From Strigomonas culicis (Eukaryota; Euglenozoa; Kinetoplastea; Trypanosomatida; Trypanosomatidae): a DNA stretch of 64,000 nt. Made by a program: the position numbers and the translations under genes. Each line of letters begins with the position of its first letter. Position 1 is the stretch's first letter. Below the pieces are notes generated by a model, which was not told the DNA's origin, ran no database searches, and saw nothing but the letters and a program-made list of their open reading frames with translations. Location of the stretch: the NCBI GenBank assembly GCA_000482145.1, contig AUXH01000023.1, forward strand, positions 1-64,000. Reading direction: 5' to 3'. Of the stretch, positions 1 to 9,520 are shown in pieces.

Positions 1-1
1 G

Positions 2-58
<57 letters not shown>
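1..58. repeat. (TG)n dinucleotide microsatellite
   Basis: An almost pure TG repeat runs from the window edge to about base 57. It lies downstream of the minus-strand P450 gene, in its presumed 3' UTR or the following spacer, and may extend beyond the window. Confidence 0.95.
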
Positions 59-62
<4 letters not shown>

Positions 63-321
63 GTCCTCCATAGAAGTGAGTAGATAAAGGGGAAAAGGAA
101 AGAGAGAAGGAAAGCAAAAAAAAAATATGGTTTCTCCTGTATAAGGTTGTATTCTTACTCATCCTGTTCTTTACTCATTTGTGTTTACGTGTCTGTGTCG
201 TCGTTAACGATGGTATTCATTTTCCTTTTCCTTGTTTGCTTCGCAGGCATGCATTACTCTTTTTTTTTCTCGGTGTTGCTCTTAAGATCGGATATAACCC
301 TTCACACTTTTTGACTTCTCT

Positions 322-360
<39 letters not shown>

Positions 361-460
361 GCTTTTTTTTTTCGTGTTTGAATACGGTTGCTTTTACATA
401 CGTTATCTAAGTTCATTTTTGCTGTTATTTGAGAGGATATGCGGCTGGCATTGACTGTGT
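59..460. other. Non-coding 3' flank of the P450 gene
   Basis: AT-rich spacer with a (CT)n run at about 326-356 and several T runs. On the plus strand it is T/C-rich, which is A/G-rich in the sense of the adjacent minus-strand gene, as in the 3' flanks of other genes here. No gene is seen. Confidence 0.7.
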
Positions 461-2197
461 TCAAATTTTATTTACCGAGCCAAACACCTTCAGCCCATCA
501 TGTGGGACTTGGGGAATGATGAAGTCATGATGACGGCCAACCTCCTCTTCCCAGTTGGGCGTTTCCGGTGTACGGGGATTGCGGTAGAGCTTCAGGTCCC
601 AATTCAAAAACAAGTAGGCGAGTGCAACTTGGGTTTCCATGATGGACAAGTGCTGTCCAAGACAGTTGCGAGGCCCATTAATGAACGGAATAAAGGCGTA
701 GGGGTCAATCGTCTTGGCATACTCATGCTTCACCTTGGAGTTGAGCGTGTTGGTATTGTTGGCAATATCCGCATCGACGAAGCGCTCGGGGTCAAACTTC
801 TCCGGATCCTCCCAAACATTTTCGTTGTGGTGCACACCTGCAATACCCACAGCCACCGTGCAGCCTGCGGGGACCTTCAGATCCCTGTCCAGGCCGCTCT
901 CCGAGGCGGGCCACACGTCGTCCTTCGCGGCGTAGCGCATGACGAGCGGCACCACGCTGTGGAGGCGCAGTGTCTCTCGCAGGACGGCCGGCGTGTACAC
1001 CAGCTGCCGCACCTGGTCCGCCGTCGGGACGCCTCTCTTGCCATAACGCGTCTCGATCGTCTCTTTGCAGTTCTTAGGGTCAAAAAGGCGCTTCGCCTCC
1101 TCCACAACCTTTGCCCGAGCCTCCGGGCGGCGCACCAGTTCGTAGGACGCCCACGTGAGCAGCGCCGCAGACGTCTCGTGTCCAGCCAGCAGCATCGTCT
1201 TCACGTCATCCCGCAGCTCCTGAACGACGTGGTCGTCAATCGCACTGATTTGCGACATGCAAAGCGCGAGAATATCTGGCTTGCCGGACGCCATGGCCGC
1301 ATCCTTCGTCTTCCATCGGGAGACAATAATATCACCCAGAACCTTGTTCAGCGCCACCAGACACGTGTTGCGCTCGCGGGAGCCCTTCAGAAAGGGCATG
1401 AACTCCCGCCACGGCGCCCACACACGCTTGTTGCACTCGTGCACGATGGGCAGGTAGAGAGCCGGGAAGATCCTATCCGTTTCCTCCGGGGTCAGGGACA
1501 GTGAACTCTCGCCAATCACCTGCAGAGTCATGTGCCGGAATTCTTCGTTCAAATCCACGAAGGAGGCTTTGCCGCCGACCGCGTCGAGCTTCTGCATGAT
1601 GCGGTCGACCGCGTTCATGGTCATGAGTGGGATATCCTCCAAGATGTCGATCCGCAGAGCGTGGGAGAGCAGCAGTCGGCCCTTCTTCCACTGTTCGTCC
1701 TCCGACGTCACCAGGCCCGTGCCGAGGAGACACATAAAGTGCTTGTAGGCCGAGTCGATGGCCTTTCGGTAGTTCCGCTGGTGCGTCAGCAGCACGCGCC
1801 GCAGCAGCTTGGGCTCGTTGATGTAGAGAACGCGCATCCCAACCACATTGAAGTAGACAACGCGATTCCCTCCCTTTCCCTTGGCAGCATTCAGCTCTGG
1901 GCGGAAGCTCCAGCGCATCATCTTTCCCCACGGCGCGGCACCCGTCAGCCGTAGGGCGTGCCCAAGGACAGGAAGTTTCCCGGTCATGGTGGGGAACTTG
2001 GAGAGGTAGTAGTCCATTCGCAAGCCGGGCAAGATTTTGAATAAGAATACGTAAGTTAGCAAAACAATGATGATTGATACCACCAAGGAGAAGCCAATAG
2101 CATCTTCATTGAAGTATGAAGCGGCCCAAGGCTGCAAAGACGCTGGTGCTCCTTTCTGTACAACTGCAGCAAGCAACCCAAGAAGCTTCGAAGGCAT
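461..2197 (-). CDS. Cytochrome P450 monooxygenase, membrane-anchored
   Basis: A 578-residue haem-thiolate monooxygenase. One membrane segment at about 35-55 should anchor it in the ER membrane. The P450 core follows: I-helix motif AGHET at 338-342 with the oxygen-activating Thr, the K-helix ExxR pair at E408/R411, and the haem loop FINGPRNCLG with the Cys ligand at C512. It is longer than a typical 500-residue P450 and has a longer N-terminal extension. The haem loop and N-terminus do not look like CYP51. Among the few P450s known in trypanosomatids, CYP5122A1 (sterol metabolism in Leishmania) is the closest I can name; that assignment is inferred. Electrons presumably come from a separate reductase. 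It is the leftmost gene of the minus-strand unit. Confidence 0.93.
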   Translation of the reverse strand: MPSKLLGLLAAVVQKGAPASLQPWAASYFNEDAIGFSLVVSIIIVLLTYVFLFKILPGLRMDYYLSKFPTMTGKLPVLGHALRLTGAAPWGKMMRWSFRPELNAAKGKGGNRVVYFNVVGMRVLYINEPKLLRRVLLTHQRNYRKAIDSAYKHFMCLLGTGLVTSEDEQWKKGRLLLSHALRIDILEDIPLMTMNAVDRIMQKLDAVGGKASFVDLNEEFRHMTLQVIGESSLSLTPEETDRIFPALYLPIVHECNKRVWAPWREFMPFLKGSRERNTCLVALNKVLGDIIVSRWKTKDAAMASGKPDILALCMSQISAIDDHVVQELRDDVKTMLLAGHETSAALLTWASYELVRRPEARAKVVEEAKRLFDPKNCKETIETRYGKRGVPTADQVRQLVYTPAVLRETLRLHSVVPLVMRYAAKDDVWPASESGLDRDLKVPAGCTVAVGIAGVHHNENVWEDPEKFDPERFVDADIANNTNTLNSKVKHEYAKTIDPYAFIPFINGPRNCLGQHLSIMETQVALAYLFLNWDLKLYRNPRTPETPNWEEEVGRHHDFIIPQVPHDGLKVFGSVNKI

Positions 2198-2759
2198 TGA
2201 TTGAAAGGAGTAAAAAGTTTTTTTTTTGATGAAGAAACGAGAAGTATAAAGAGAGAGAAAGTGTTTAAAAAAAAGTATTGATTTTTTATAATTTTTTTTC
2301 TTACTTATGAAGTCCCACGTGCAAGCAGTTGCGTCGTTAAGGATGAGAAACGCAGAAAAGGGAAGAGGAGTGGGAAAGAAATGATTTTCTCACTGTGTTT
2401 ACTTTTTTTTTTGCATTTTTCCAAAGGAAAAAAAAAAGAGCATCTAACACAGATCGCTTACACAAAGAGAAAAAAAGCGTGTCCATGAAAAATTTCTACA
2501 GTACAATTAAATACAAGTGTAGTAACAGATTCAGGAGAGAGAAAAAATGAGAAAACAACAACACTAATAATAATATTAATGAACGTATATACATCTTCGT
2601 TGTGATACAGCAAGTCGGAATATAAAAAGTTGACATCTACGTCGACACTAATGCACATACAGATGCTGCACAGCCATTGGGCGGTAAAACAACACTGTTT
2701 TTTATTATTATTATTATTATTATTTTAAAAAAATGCGTGAAAATGGGCATTATGAAAAC
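2198..2759. other. Spacer between kinase and P450
   Basis: The part next to the P450 start is purine-rich on the plus strand (2228-2275), which is the polypyrimidine tract expected for trans-splicing of that gene. A (TTA)n repeat at 2701-2726 lies just after the kinase stop. No gene seen. Confidence 0.7.
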
Positions 2760-4625
2760 CTACGTTCTGGTGCGGTACTTTGCCAGTAGGGCCTTAATTG
2801 AAGGAGAAGCGGCCTGAGCTTTCACGGGAGATGGAGTAGGCTTTGCTGGATCTCTAGAGAAGTCGGATTTAGCATTCTTCAAATTGAGTTGCGCTGCAGC
2901 TTTGCCGTCACCAGGTGTACTTCCCTCATCCACGGAGGACTTTTTATACCGCGCATTTTTCAATAAATTGGAGACTACATCCTTTTGTCCTCCCGACGGA
3001 GAGCTAGGTAGCACATCACTCTTATTTTCCTGCTTCGCCGTGGCAAGCCCTAACCCTGCCATCTCTGTCGCAAACTCGTCCATAAGGTTGTCCAAGTCCA
3101 CGTCCTCCTTCGCGGCACCGTCCCCGGCTCCTGCCTCCTTGCGCGCCTCTGCCTTCGGACGAGACGACAGCGACGCATTCTTCGCACCGTCGATCTCCGC
3201 CACAGCGTTGGCTGGCTTGGAAGCGGCATTTTTCGCATGAAGGCCGTATTTGCCGGAGAGGTTCAATCCGGATCCCAGCAGAGCGTCTTCCTTCCCCTTT
3301 CCTTTGCTGTCTGAGCTGCCATCGTCTGTCCAGTTACTCTTCGGTAATACATTCTTCAAGTTGAGCAGATGCGAGCCATTGGATTCCTTTGTGGAGGGCG
3401 TAACCTTCGGGCTGCCGGGGCCCATGCCGGGCGGCGTCGGCGCAGACGACTCTTGCTGGCCGGGCGGCGACTTGGAGCCCTGCTCCTTCTCGCCTTCGTT
3501 GCCATCGTTGCGCTTTCCCAACGTGAAGAGCTTCTGGGGTGAGCCGTTGTTATGCATCTCCGTTAGGGAGTCGCTCTTGCCTGTCTTCTCCTTCCCGCCA
3601 TCCGCTAGATACCCTTGCAGCCCGGCTGGTGCGCTCTGCGGTCCTTGCTGGAGGCGGCGCGCTGCATTGGACAATTGATCCAATGCGGCGGCCGACAGGC
3701 CGTTACTCTCATCGACTCCCACATTGAAAAACGGGTGCTGCAGGCACTGCTCGGCGGTGGGGCGCAGCTTGGGGTCGTAGATCAGCATCTGCTTCATTAG
3801 GTCCAGTGCGTGGGCGGGGATGTGGCTAGGCAGCGTCTTCGGCAGACCGCACCCCTGGACGGAAGGGAACGAGTAGCGAATCTTCTTGGCGAGTACCATG
3901 CCTGCAGCCCACGTCTTATCCGTGGGGGACCCGAACACACTCATGATTTTGAAAAGCTGATCTACTTCGTTGGAGCCGGGGAAGAGCGGCTTTGTTGTAA
4001 TAAGCTCCGACATGATGCACGCCGCCGCCCAAATGTCAACCGCCGGCCCATACGTGCGGTCCTGCAGCAGGAGCTCGGGCGACCGGTACCAGCGGGTGGA
4101 GACGTAGTCGGTGAATGGCGGACGCGCACGGATATCCTTCACAAGTCCAAAATCCCCTAACTTGATGGTCTCCTCTTGTCCCTCCTGCTTGATGAGCAAG
4201 TTCTCTGGCTTCAAATCGCGATGGAAGTAGCCACGCTTGTGAATGTAAGCGAGTGCTTGCAACAGCTGCCGCATGTACAACTTCACCTTCTGGTAGGGGA
4301 TAGGCGGCGCCGTTGCCATGGTCTCGGGTTTCTGGTTCTGCTTGGACTTCTTGATAATGCCTAGTAGATCACCATCCATGTACTCAAACACAAAAAAGAG
4401 CTCGTTGTTCTCTCTAATCACCTCGCGCAGCTTCACTATATTGGGGTGCCCGTGAATTTTCCGCACCACATCGACCTCCGGCAGCTTTACACACTCTTCC
4501 CATGTGTAGTATTTTTGCTTCATTTTTTTAATTGCCACAAGCTGTCCCGTCTTCTTGCTTACCGCCTTCGCTACAGAGCCGAACGTGCCATCGCCTATTT
4601 GATTTAGCAGTTCATATTTCTCCAT
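2760..4625 (-). CDS. MAK/ICK/MOK-type (RCK family) protein kinase
   Basis: A 621-residue serine/threonine kinase. The catalytic domain spans about 4-304: glycine loop GDGTFGSV (11-18), ATP lysine K33 or K34, catalytic HRDLKPEN (135-142), DFG (158-160) and an activation loop with TDY (172-174) followed by STRWYRSPE. TDY, rather than the TEY/TxY of classical MAP kinases, is typical of the RCK family (MAK, ICK, MOK). Members of this family regulate flagellar or ciliary length and intraflagellar transport, so a flagellar role is a reasonable inference. The C-terminal half (about 310-621) is low-complexity, rich in Ser, Pro, Gly, Lys and Asn, with a conserved-looking extreme end (SIKALLAKYRTRT). 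Autophosphorylation of the TDY tyrosine is expected from the family. All catalytic residues are intact. Confidence 0.93.
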   Translation of the reverse strand: MEKYELLNQIGDGTFGSVAKAVSKKTGQLVAIKKMKQKYYTWEECVKLPEVDVVRKIHGHPNIVKLREVIRENNELFFVFEYMDGDLLGIIKKSKQNQKPETMATAPPIPYQKVKLYMRQLLQALAYIHKRGYFHRDLKPENLLIKQEGQEETIKLGDFGLVKDIRARPPFTDYVSTRWYRSPELLLQDRTYGPAVDIWAAACIMSELITTKPLFPGSNEVDQLFKIMSVFGSPTDKTWAAGMVLAKKIRYSFPSVQGCGLPKTLPSHIPAHALDLMKQMLIYDPKLRPTAEQCLQHPFFNVGVDESNGLSAAALDQLSNAARRLQQGPQSAPAGLQGYLADGGKEKTGKSDSLTEMHNNGSPQKLFTLGKRNDGNEGEKEQGSKSPPGQQESSAPTPPGMGPGSPKVTPSTKESNGSHLLNLKNVLPKSNWTDDGSSDSKGKGKEDALLGSGLNLSGKYGLHAKNAASKPANAVAEIDGAKNASLSSRPKAEARKEAGAGDGAAKEDVDLDNLMDEFATEMAGLGLATAKQENKSDVLPSSPSGGQKDVVSNLLKNARYKKSSVDEGSTPGDGKAAAQLNLKNAKSDFSRDPAKPTPSPVKAQAASPSIKALLAKYRTRT

Positions 4626-5305
4626 GACGGTGTGACTCTTTTTCTCTTTGCGCTCTGCCTTGTTCTACTCAATAGGCAACGAGTCAGTAGTTAAACAAAT
4701 AGTATAATTTCAAAGGATAACAAGTCTTACAACCAAATGGTGTAGATACATGCACAGGTATAACAATGGTACAAGACTGTGGAGTGGTTTCACTCTCTTC
4801 TATATGTGTATAAGTAATAGCTTGAAGCCCTCTTGAATGGAGTCTAGTTTGTTTCCTTCCGTAATTCACTTTGCAACAGGTTCTGTTGCCTTCAAACGAA
4901 TTTCCTTTACGGTAATGTAGAAAATGCGTACACACACATACACACGCATACGCAAAAAAAAAAAAAGAACAAGAAGATAGAGTAGGAGGAGGGAGATAAT
5001 CGATAACGAATAGTACGGACAAGCGAACAGGCAAATAACAGGAACTTTTTTCGTTCACCCACGCGAAATAGGTGTCGTTACTTCTCTGCCCTTCGTGAAG
5101 ACACTGAATGGAAATGAAAATACTATAACACAAGAAGAATCCCTAATGGTAATTAAGTAACCGAGTAGAAACAAGAAAAAAAATACTAGTGACTATAAGT
5201 TAGTAAGAAAAAAAAAGAAAAGCAAAACTGTTACTAAACTACAACCAGTCTTCTTTTCTACACATGGACAAAGAAAAGAAAAAAAAGATGCGAAAAGGAA
5301 ATCCT
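4626..5305. other. Spacer upstream of the kinase gene
   Basis: AT-rich with a short CA-rich stretch (4929-4950) and A runs. A 149-codon minus-strand open frame here is cysteine- and tyrosine-rich without any domain and is not called. No gene seen. Confidence 0.65.
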
Positions 5306-5563
5306 TTAAGGGTGCAGCGAGTGCGGGTCCGGAGGCCACGCGCCGCTGAGGCCGCCATTGGCAGCAGCAATAATGAAGAACCCCATAATAAAGTTGGGGA
5401 GCATATTGCTGATGGTCCAAGTGCCCAGCACTACGAACTGGGTGGTGAAAGACCTGGGCACGTAAGCAGGCTTCAGGCTGTCAAACTTGAGAGGGACAAC
5501 ACGACCCTTACCAATGGGGGCGGTAACGCTCTCATAAAAGAGAGCCGAAGAGCGGCGGAGCAT
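5306..5563 (-). CDS. Small single-pass, mitochondrial-like membrane protein
   Basis: An 85-residue protein. Its N-terminus begins MLRRSSALFYES, which is basic and hydroxylated like a mitochondrial presequence. A hydrophobic stretch around residues 44-68 can span a membrane once, and the tail is Pro/His-rich. Size and layout resemble the small accessory subunits of respiratory complexes in trypanosomatids, but I cannot assign it to a particular complex. Codon composition (balanced GC) contrasts with the AT-rich flanks, which supports it as real coding sequence. The start is the only in-frame ATG at the N-terminus. Confidence 0.7.
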   Translation of the reverse strand: MLRRSSALFYESVTAPIGKGRVVPLKFDSLKPAYVPRSFTTQFVVLGTWTISNMLPNFIMGFFIIAAANGGLSGAWPPDPHSLHP

Positions 5564-6168
5564 TATTCTTTTTTTCCTTAAAATCTTCTTTTACTTCGAT
5601 TGTAGATGATAAAAAAAAAAAGTAGAAAGCAAGAAGGTGGGGATAAGAGTAAAACGGATGTCAGTGAGTATATTAATTGCTTTACGCCCTGTCGCACAGA
5701 GCGATGGTGCTCAACAGTACAAGTTGCACCACATCACGATGCCCAGAGTAGTTTTTACACCGTCCGCGCCGGTGATAACCCGTTTGTGGATTTAAAAGGG
5801 AAAGGAAAAAAGAGACGGTTAGTTTAACAATAATTGCAATGATCCTTTTAGGGGTTTTCTTCTTTAATTACCTATTAGTTACGATGAGTGAGGACCTAAC
5901 AGCTTACGCTTTATTATTACGATAGTGTACCCCATTGTCTTGATATCTCCGCTTAAAACAACACACTAAAAGGAAGAATTATTTTAATTATTATTATTTT
6001 GACTTTGTTTATTTTAATCAAGTAATCAAACGTTTATATTATTTTTACTGTTAGTAATTATAAAAAAAAAGAGAATCTGGACGAAAAAAAACGAGTAAAA
6101 GAGAGGTCAGAAATGAAAAGAAGGGGAAAAAAACGTTGAAATGTAAACTAGCTAATACAAGCACCAGC
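5564..6168. other. Spacer with a GC-balanced pocket
   Basis: Mostly AT-rich, except for about 5640-5820, which is GC-balanced without a convincing frame on either strand. It could be a conserved UTR element or an RNA, but no tRNA fold or known ncRNA motif is recognised. Confidence 0.5.
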
Positions 6169-6480
6169 TCAATTGTCTTCCTTCTCTGGTGCAGCAAGCT
6201 CTTCCGCGCCATGGGCAAAAGCGCAGCGGTCACCCCATGCGCAGGATCCGTTCTTCTCCCAGTAAATGCACATCTTCGTCTTCCGCTTCTGCTTATCAAT
6301 ACCTTGGCGACGGTTGTGGTACCCACGGCCGTACCCATACGGCGCCTCCGTCGTCGGCAGATTCCAGTGAGTAGTTTTCGTATTGTGGTCAATGTAGTAG
6401 ATCTTCCCCTCCGCGGTAGCGGACTCCTCCCAGCCAGGGGGGAGCATCTGGGAAGCAGTCTTGTAGGAGCGGTAAGACAT
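6169..6480 (-). CDS. Small WW-domain plus CCCH zinc-finger protein (ZFP2/ZFP3-like)
   Basis: A 103-residue RNA-binding regulator. A WW domain occupies about 12-42 (LPPGWEE ... [15 protein letters not shown], both signature tryptophans and the Pro present). A short RG-containing linker (YGRGYHNRR) follows, and then one CCCH finger of spacing C-x8-C-x5-C-x3-H ([20 protein letters not shown]). In Trypanosoma brucei the tiny ZFP proteins with this arrangement bind mRNA and control life-cycle differentiation, with the WW domain mediating partner binding. A similar role is inferred. The first ATG at 6480 is used; the longer frame begins with a non-ATG codon. Which of ZFP2 or ZFP3 it corresponds to cannot be told from this sequence alone. 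Confidence 0.9.
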   Translation of the reverse strand: MSYRSYKTASQMLPPGWEESATAEGKIYYIDHNTKTTHWNLPTTEAPYGYGRGYHNRRQGIDKQKRKTKMCIYWEKNGSCAWGDRCAFAHGAEELAAPEKEDN

Positions 6481-6848
6481 ACTGTGCAATCTGAGGAGAA
6501 ACCAAAGAAATAAAGAAGAAAAAAAAGAAAAAAAAGAACTAGGAGCTAAATTACTAACCTGTGAACGATAAGGGAAGGGAGAAGAAAGTAAAACGAGTAT
6601 TTATGGAAAAAAAAATGATGATAATATGAATATTTAGATGGATAGATCGATAGATAGGCGTCTATATTTAGTTGTCTTTGAAAATCACAAACAAACATGG
6701 TAACGTCATGTAGAAATTGATGAAATAGACATGCAGTACGCCACTGGAAAAAGTTCATCCACATTATTTTCATGGCAAATAGTATAAGGAGAAAACGTGA
6801 GAAAGGGTAACAAAAAAAAAGTGAACGGCAGTTAATTTACATAAAGAG
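6481..6848. other. Spacer upstream of the WW/CCCH gene
   Basis: AT-rich. The purine-rich run on the plus strand at about 6490-6540 is the probable minus-strand polypyrimidine tract for the WW/CCCH mRNA. No gene seen. Confidence 0.65.
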
Positions 6849-7577
6849 TTAAAAGGGTGCGTAGACACCTTTTGTGGGCCGCTGGCACTGCATCCGCATG
6901 ATGTACTCTTCCATCGCCCTATGATTATACGGTGTGTCCGTTTTCCCCGCCGTGTGGGCGGGGTGCTCCAGTGCATACGGCTTCACCTGACCAGTCGTCG
7001 TCTCGAACTTCTGCTTACACTCAAGCGCCTTGCTCGGTACGACGGCGGACCGATCCGCCGCCTCCTTCTCCTCCGCCGTGGCGCGGCGCGGGTCCACCTC
7101 GCCAGCAATCACCACGTTCTCGCTCTTGGACTCCTCTGCTGAGCGAGCGGCTGCACGCCGCTGCATCGGGTCAAGGAAGTAGGACGTGGTGTCCGCCGTG
7201 GTGCCGCCCAGGTACTCCGCAAGGTCCTCGATGTGCCTATAACGGGCGTCTTGCTTCTGGCTCAAATGGCTGTACACCTTGGCCTCCGACTTCCACTTGG
7301 GCATGTAATCGCGCTCCACTTGCCCTCCACGACTGTTCGTCAAAGGGACCGGAGCGTCGTCCTCCTCCTTTGTCTCCAGATGGGCATGCGGCTCCATGCG
7401 CAATGCATGTGGCTTTGCCGCGCCACGCCCCCGCAGGTAGGACTGCGCCTGCATGTGGACGGGGGCCGTGCCGCGCGGCGCGCTCCCCTCGCGCTCATAG
7501 TAGCCCTGCCGCAGCGTCGGGGGCAGCACCAAGTGTGACCTGCAAGTGGCATCCCGGGCGACTGGCGTGATCTCCAT
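6849..7577 (-). CDS. Conserved-looking protein of unknown function
   Basis: A 242-residue hydrophilic protein starting at MEITPVARD. The reading frame is open further upstream, but only from a non-ATG codon. No membrane segment, signal peptide or known domain is visible. It is rich in Glu, Ala, Arg and His, with mostly loop-like sequence and short charged helices (for example around ATAEEKEAADRSAVV). The C-terminus has YIMRMQCQRPTKGVYAPF. Composition and length are compatible with a cytoskeletal or flagellar structural protein, but no function is claimed. GC-balanced codons against AT-rich flanks support it as coding. Confidence 0.7.
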   Translation of the reverse strand: MEITPVARDATCRSHLVLPPTLRQGYYEREGSAPRGTAPVHMQAQSYLRGRGAAKPHALRMEPHAHLETKEEDDAPVPLTNSRGGQVERDYMPKWKSEAKVYSHLSQKQDARYRHIEDLAEYLGGTTADTTSYFLDPMQRRAAARSAEESKSENVVIAGEVDPRRATAEEKEAADRSAVVPSKALECKQKFETTTGQVKPYALEHPAHTAGKTDTPYNHRAMEEYIMRMQCQRPTKGVYAPF

Positions 7578-8346
7578 GGGAGGTAGAGGATTATGTCCGT
7601 CGAAAATGAGTATACAATGTCTTTTTTCTTTTTCCTTACTCGGCACCTACTAGGTTAAAAAGGGGGGAAGTTGAGAAATAAGAGACAAGAGGTTGGAGGG
7701 AAACGAAGCATGCATATAGTACCGATGTTTTACAGACATAGCCATCAAAAGAAAGAGAGGGAAAAGACTTTATTCAAACAGCTCAGCGGTTTTTTTTTGT
7801 GGTTGGTGTTGTTGCTGCTGTTGTTGCTTTTTGTTTGTTTGTTTGTTTGTTTGTTTGTTTTTAAAGGAATTATTATTAGTTACTTTATTGAAAGGAAAAG
7901 AAAAGAAAGGAATAAACAATTCATGGAAAGGAGACAAAAATACCGGCAAGATTACTGAGGTACGTTTCCTTCGCTTTTTATATAAATATGTAAGAAAGCA
8001 TATCTCGTGCAAGTATGATCAATAAGGATTTTGTTGTGCATTTCTTTTTTTTTCTGCTTGTAAAAACAGACATATTTGTGTTAATGTGTCAAAGTTACAC
8101 TAATTTACTTTCCTCCTTGCTTCTTTCTTATTGTTGCTGTTGTGTGTGGGTGTGTGAAAGAGTAAGTGGAGCGAAAGGGAACCAAGTCAATTAGTTTTGA
8201 ACAAAATTGTATACATCCTTTGAAAAAAAAAGTGATAAAGAGCAAACAGAACGTATAATAATTCGGAGAAGCATTTGGGCTTCTCCTGAGGAGGCAGACA
8301 ATCCCTTCGTTCTCCAATTGACATGTAAACAAATAAGGTATGTAGG
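7578..8346. other. Spacer with (TTTG)n repeat
   Basis: AT-rich spacer. A GTT/TGC-rich run leads into a clean (TTTG)n microsatellite at 7828-7860. Short low-complexity open frames over this repeat are not genes. Nothing else recognised. Confidence 0.75.
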
Positions 8347-8997
8347 CTAGTTCTGCAGCATGCAGCGCGTGAAGGTCTGGGCTACGTGGGCAGTGGATGT
8401 TCGCAGCGGCAGCGCCAGCGCCGGCGGAAGATTGTGCTCCAGGTACTGCTCCGGCGGTCTGTATTTGGGAGGCTGCTTAAGACTATTCAGTTGTGTTGCC
8501 AGTGAGGTGGGCGAGTTCGTGGGCATCAGCTTGCTGCTAGGCCGTGGTTGCTGGTACGGAAACTGGGGCCTGCTACTGGCGGTGCCGTTGACGCCGAGGG
8601 TCAGCGGCGAGCTGGACGTAGACACTTGCATCGGTGGGTTGCTCATCGCGATCGGGGGCCCCGGCACTGTCTTTTGGGCATTGTGGACGTTCGGGTTCAG
8701 GATGAAGCCCAGGCCGTTGACATCCAAGTGCCGCTCGTCCGGCAGCTCGTGTAGGTAGGGACAGTTCGCCCCGCGGAGGCATCCGCCGTTGACAAAGTAC
8801 TTGCAGATCTCCTGTGCGCGATCCGCGTTGGAAGAGCCAGAGGGCACAATCCCGCTGCCCTGCATGACGCTCTGGAGTGGCATCATGGACGAGTTGGCAG
8901 CCATAAAGGCATAGCTATTCTGAGGGGTGTTATTAGAAGGACGTGTTGCCGATCCCGAGCTAGAAGGGATGCTCCAGATCTCCTTTGTGGAATGCAT
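8347..8997 (-). CDS. CCCH zinc-finger RNA-binding protein
   Basis: A 216-residue protein with one CCCH finger at about 65-84 (CKYFVNGGC LRGANC PYLH, spacing C-x7-C-x5-C-x3-H). Directly after the finger is the block HLDVNGLGFILNPNV, a sequence style I associate with trypanosomatid ZC3H regulators. The rest is disordered, rich in Ser, Pro, Asn and Gln. Such proteins bind 3' UTR elements and control mRNA stability or translation, the main layer of gene control in organisms with polycistronic transcription. The start is the ATG at 8997. The specific ZC3H number cannot be assigned here. It is one of three CCCH genes in this unit. Confidence 0.88.
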   Translation of the reverse strand: MHSTKEIWSIPSSSGSATRPSNNTPQNSYAFMAANSSMMPLQSVMQGSGIVPSGSSNADRAQEICKYFVNGGCLRGANCPYLHELPDERHLDVNGLGFILNPNVHNAQKTVPGPPIAMSNPPMQVSTSSSPLTLGVNGTASSRPQFPYQQPRPSSKLMPTNSPTSLATQLNSLKQPPKYRPPEQYLEHNLPPALALPLRTSTAHVAQTFTRCMLQN

Positions 8998-9520
8998 TTT
9001 CTTTTCTCCGTGCTGTTGGCGCTGTGGTGTATTCCTTCACCTGATCGCAACCTTACACTGACAACGTAGAAAAAGAAAAAAAGAAACTGTGCGCCTACTC
9101 TAATTACAAAAAAAAAAAAGAACTACATGCCCAAGATCAGTACAATTATTGACGAAGAAAAAAAAAAGAAGGAATCAATAAAAAGAGAAGCAGAGTGAGA
9201 AGAAGAACGAATAATCAAAATGTTTGTAGTCACAGCCAGAAAAACACAAAAGTGAAAGGAAGAAGAAATCATAGATGTCATTTTATTGCCTTCCGTTTGT
9301 CTGTGAAGCAGTGATCATATCACTTTGTGCTTCCATATACGGTTGTGAAATACAAAAGAGAGTTATGAATTATGTAAAAAGGAAATAATAAAAAAAAGGG
9401 TTTGGGAAAAGGTACGCATTACCATCTATTGAGCATCCGACATTCACTAGGCTACCTAGAGGCAGAACAAAAGAATAAATCACAACTTCAACGAAAAGTA
9501 ACAAAAAAAAACGCGTTTAG
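8998..9520. other. Spacer upstream of the CCCH gene
   Basis: Very A/G-rich on the plus strand (9060-9260), meaning pyrimidine-rich in the direction of the minus-strand gene and suited to trans-splicing. No gene seen. Confidence 0.65.

Noticed and set aside
219..246. Pyrimidine tract plus CAG on the plus strand at the left edge, looking like a splice acceptor
   Set aside because: The nearest gene is on the minus strand, and T/C richness on the plus strand is the normal 3' flank pattern of minus-strand genes here. No plus-strand gene follows.
4684..5133. A 149-codon minus-strand frame between the kinase and the 85-residue protein gene
   Set aside because: Spacer-like AT-rich DNA and a translated CA repeat, with no domain and no composition shift relative to the flanks.
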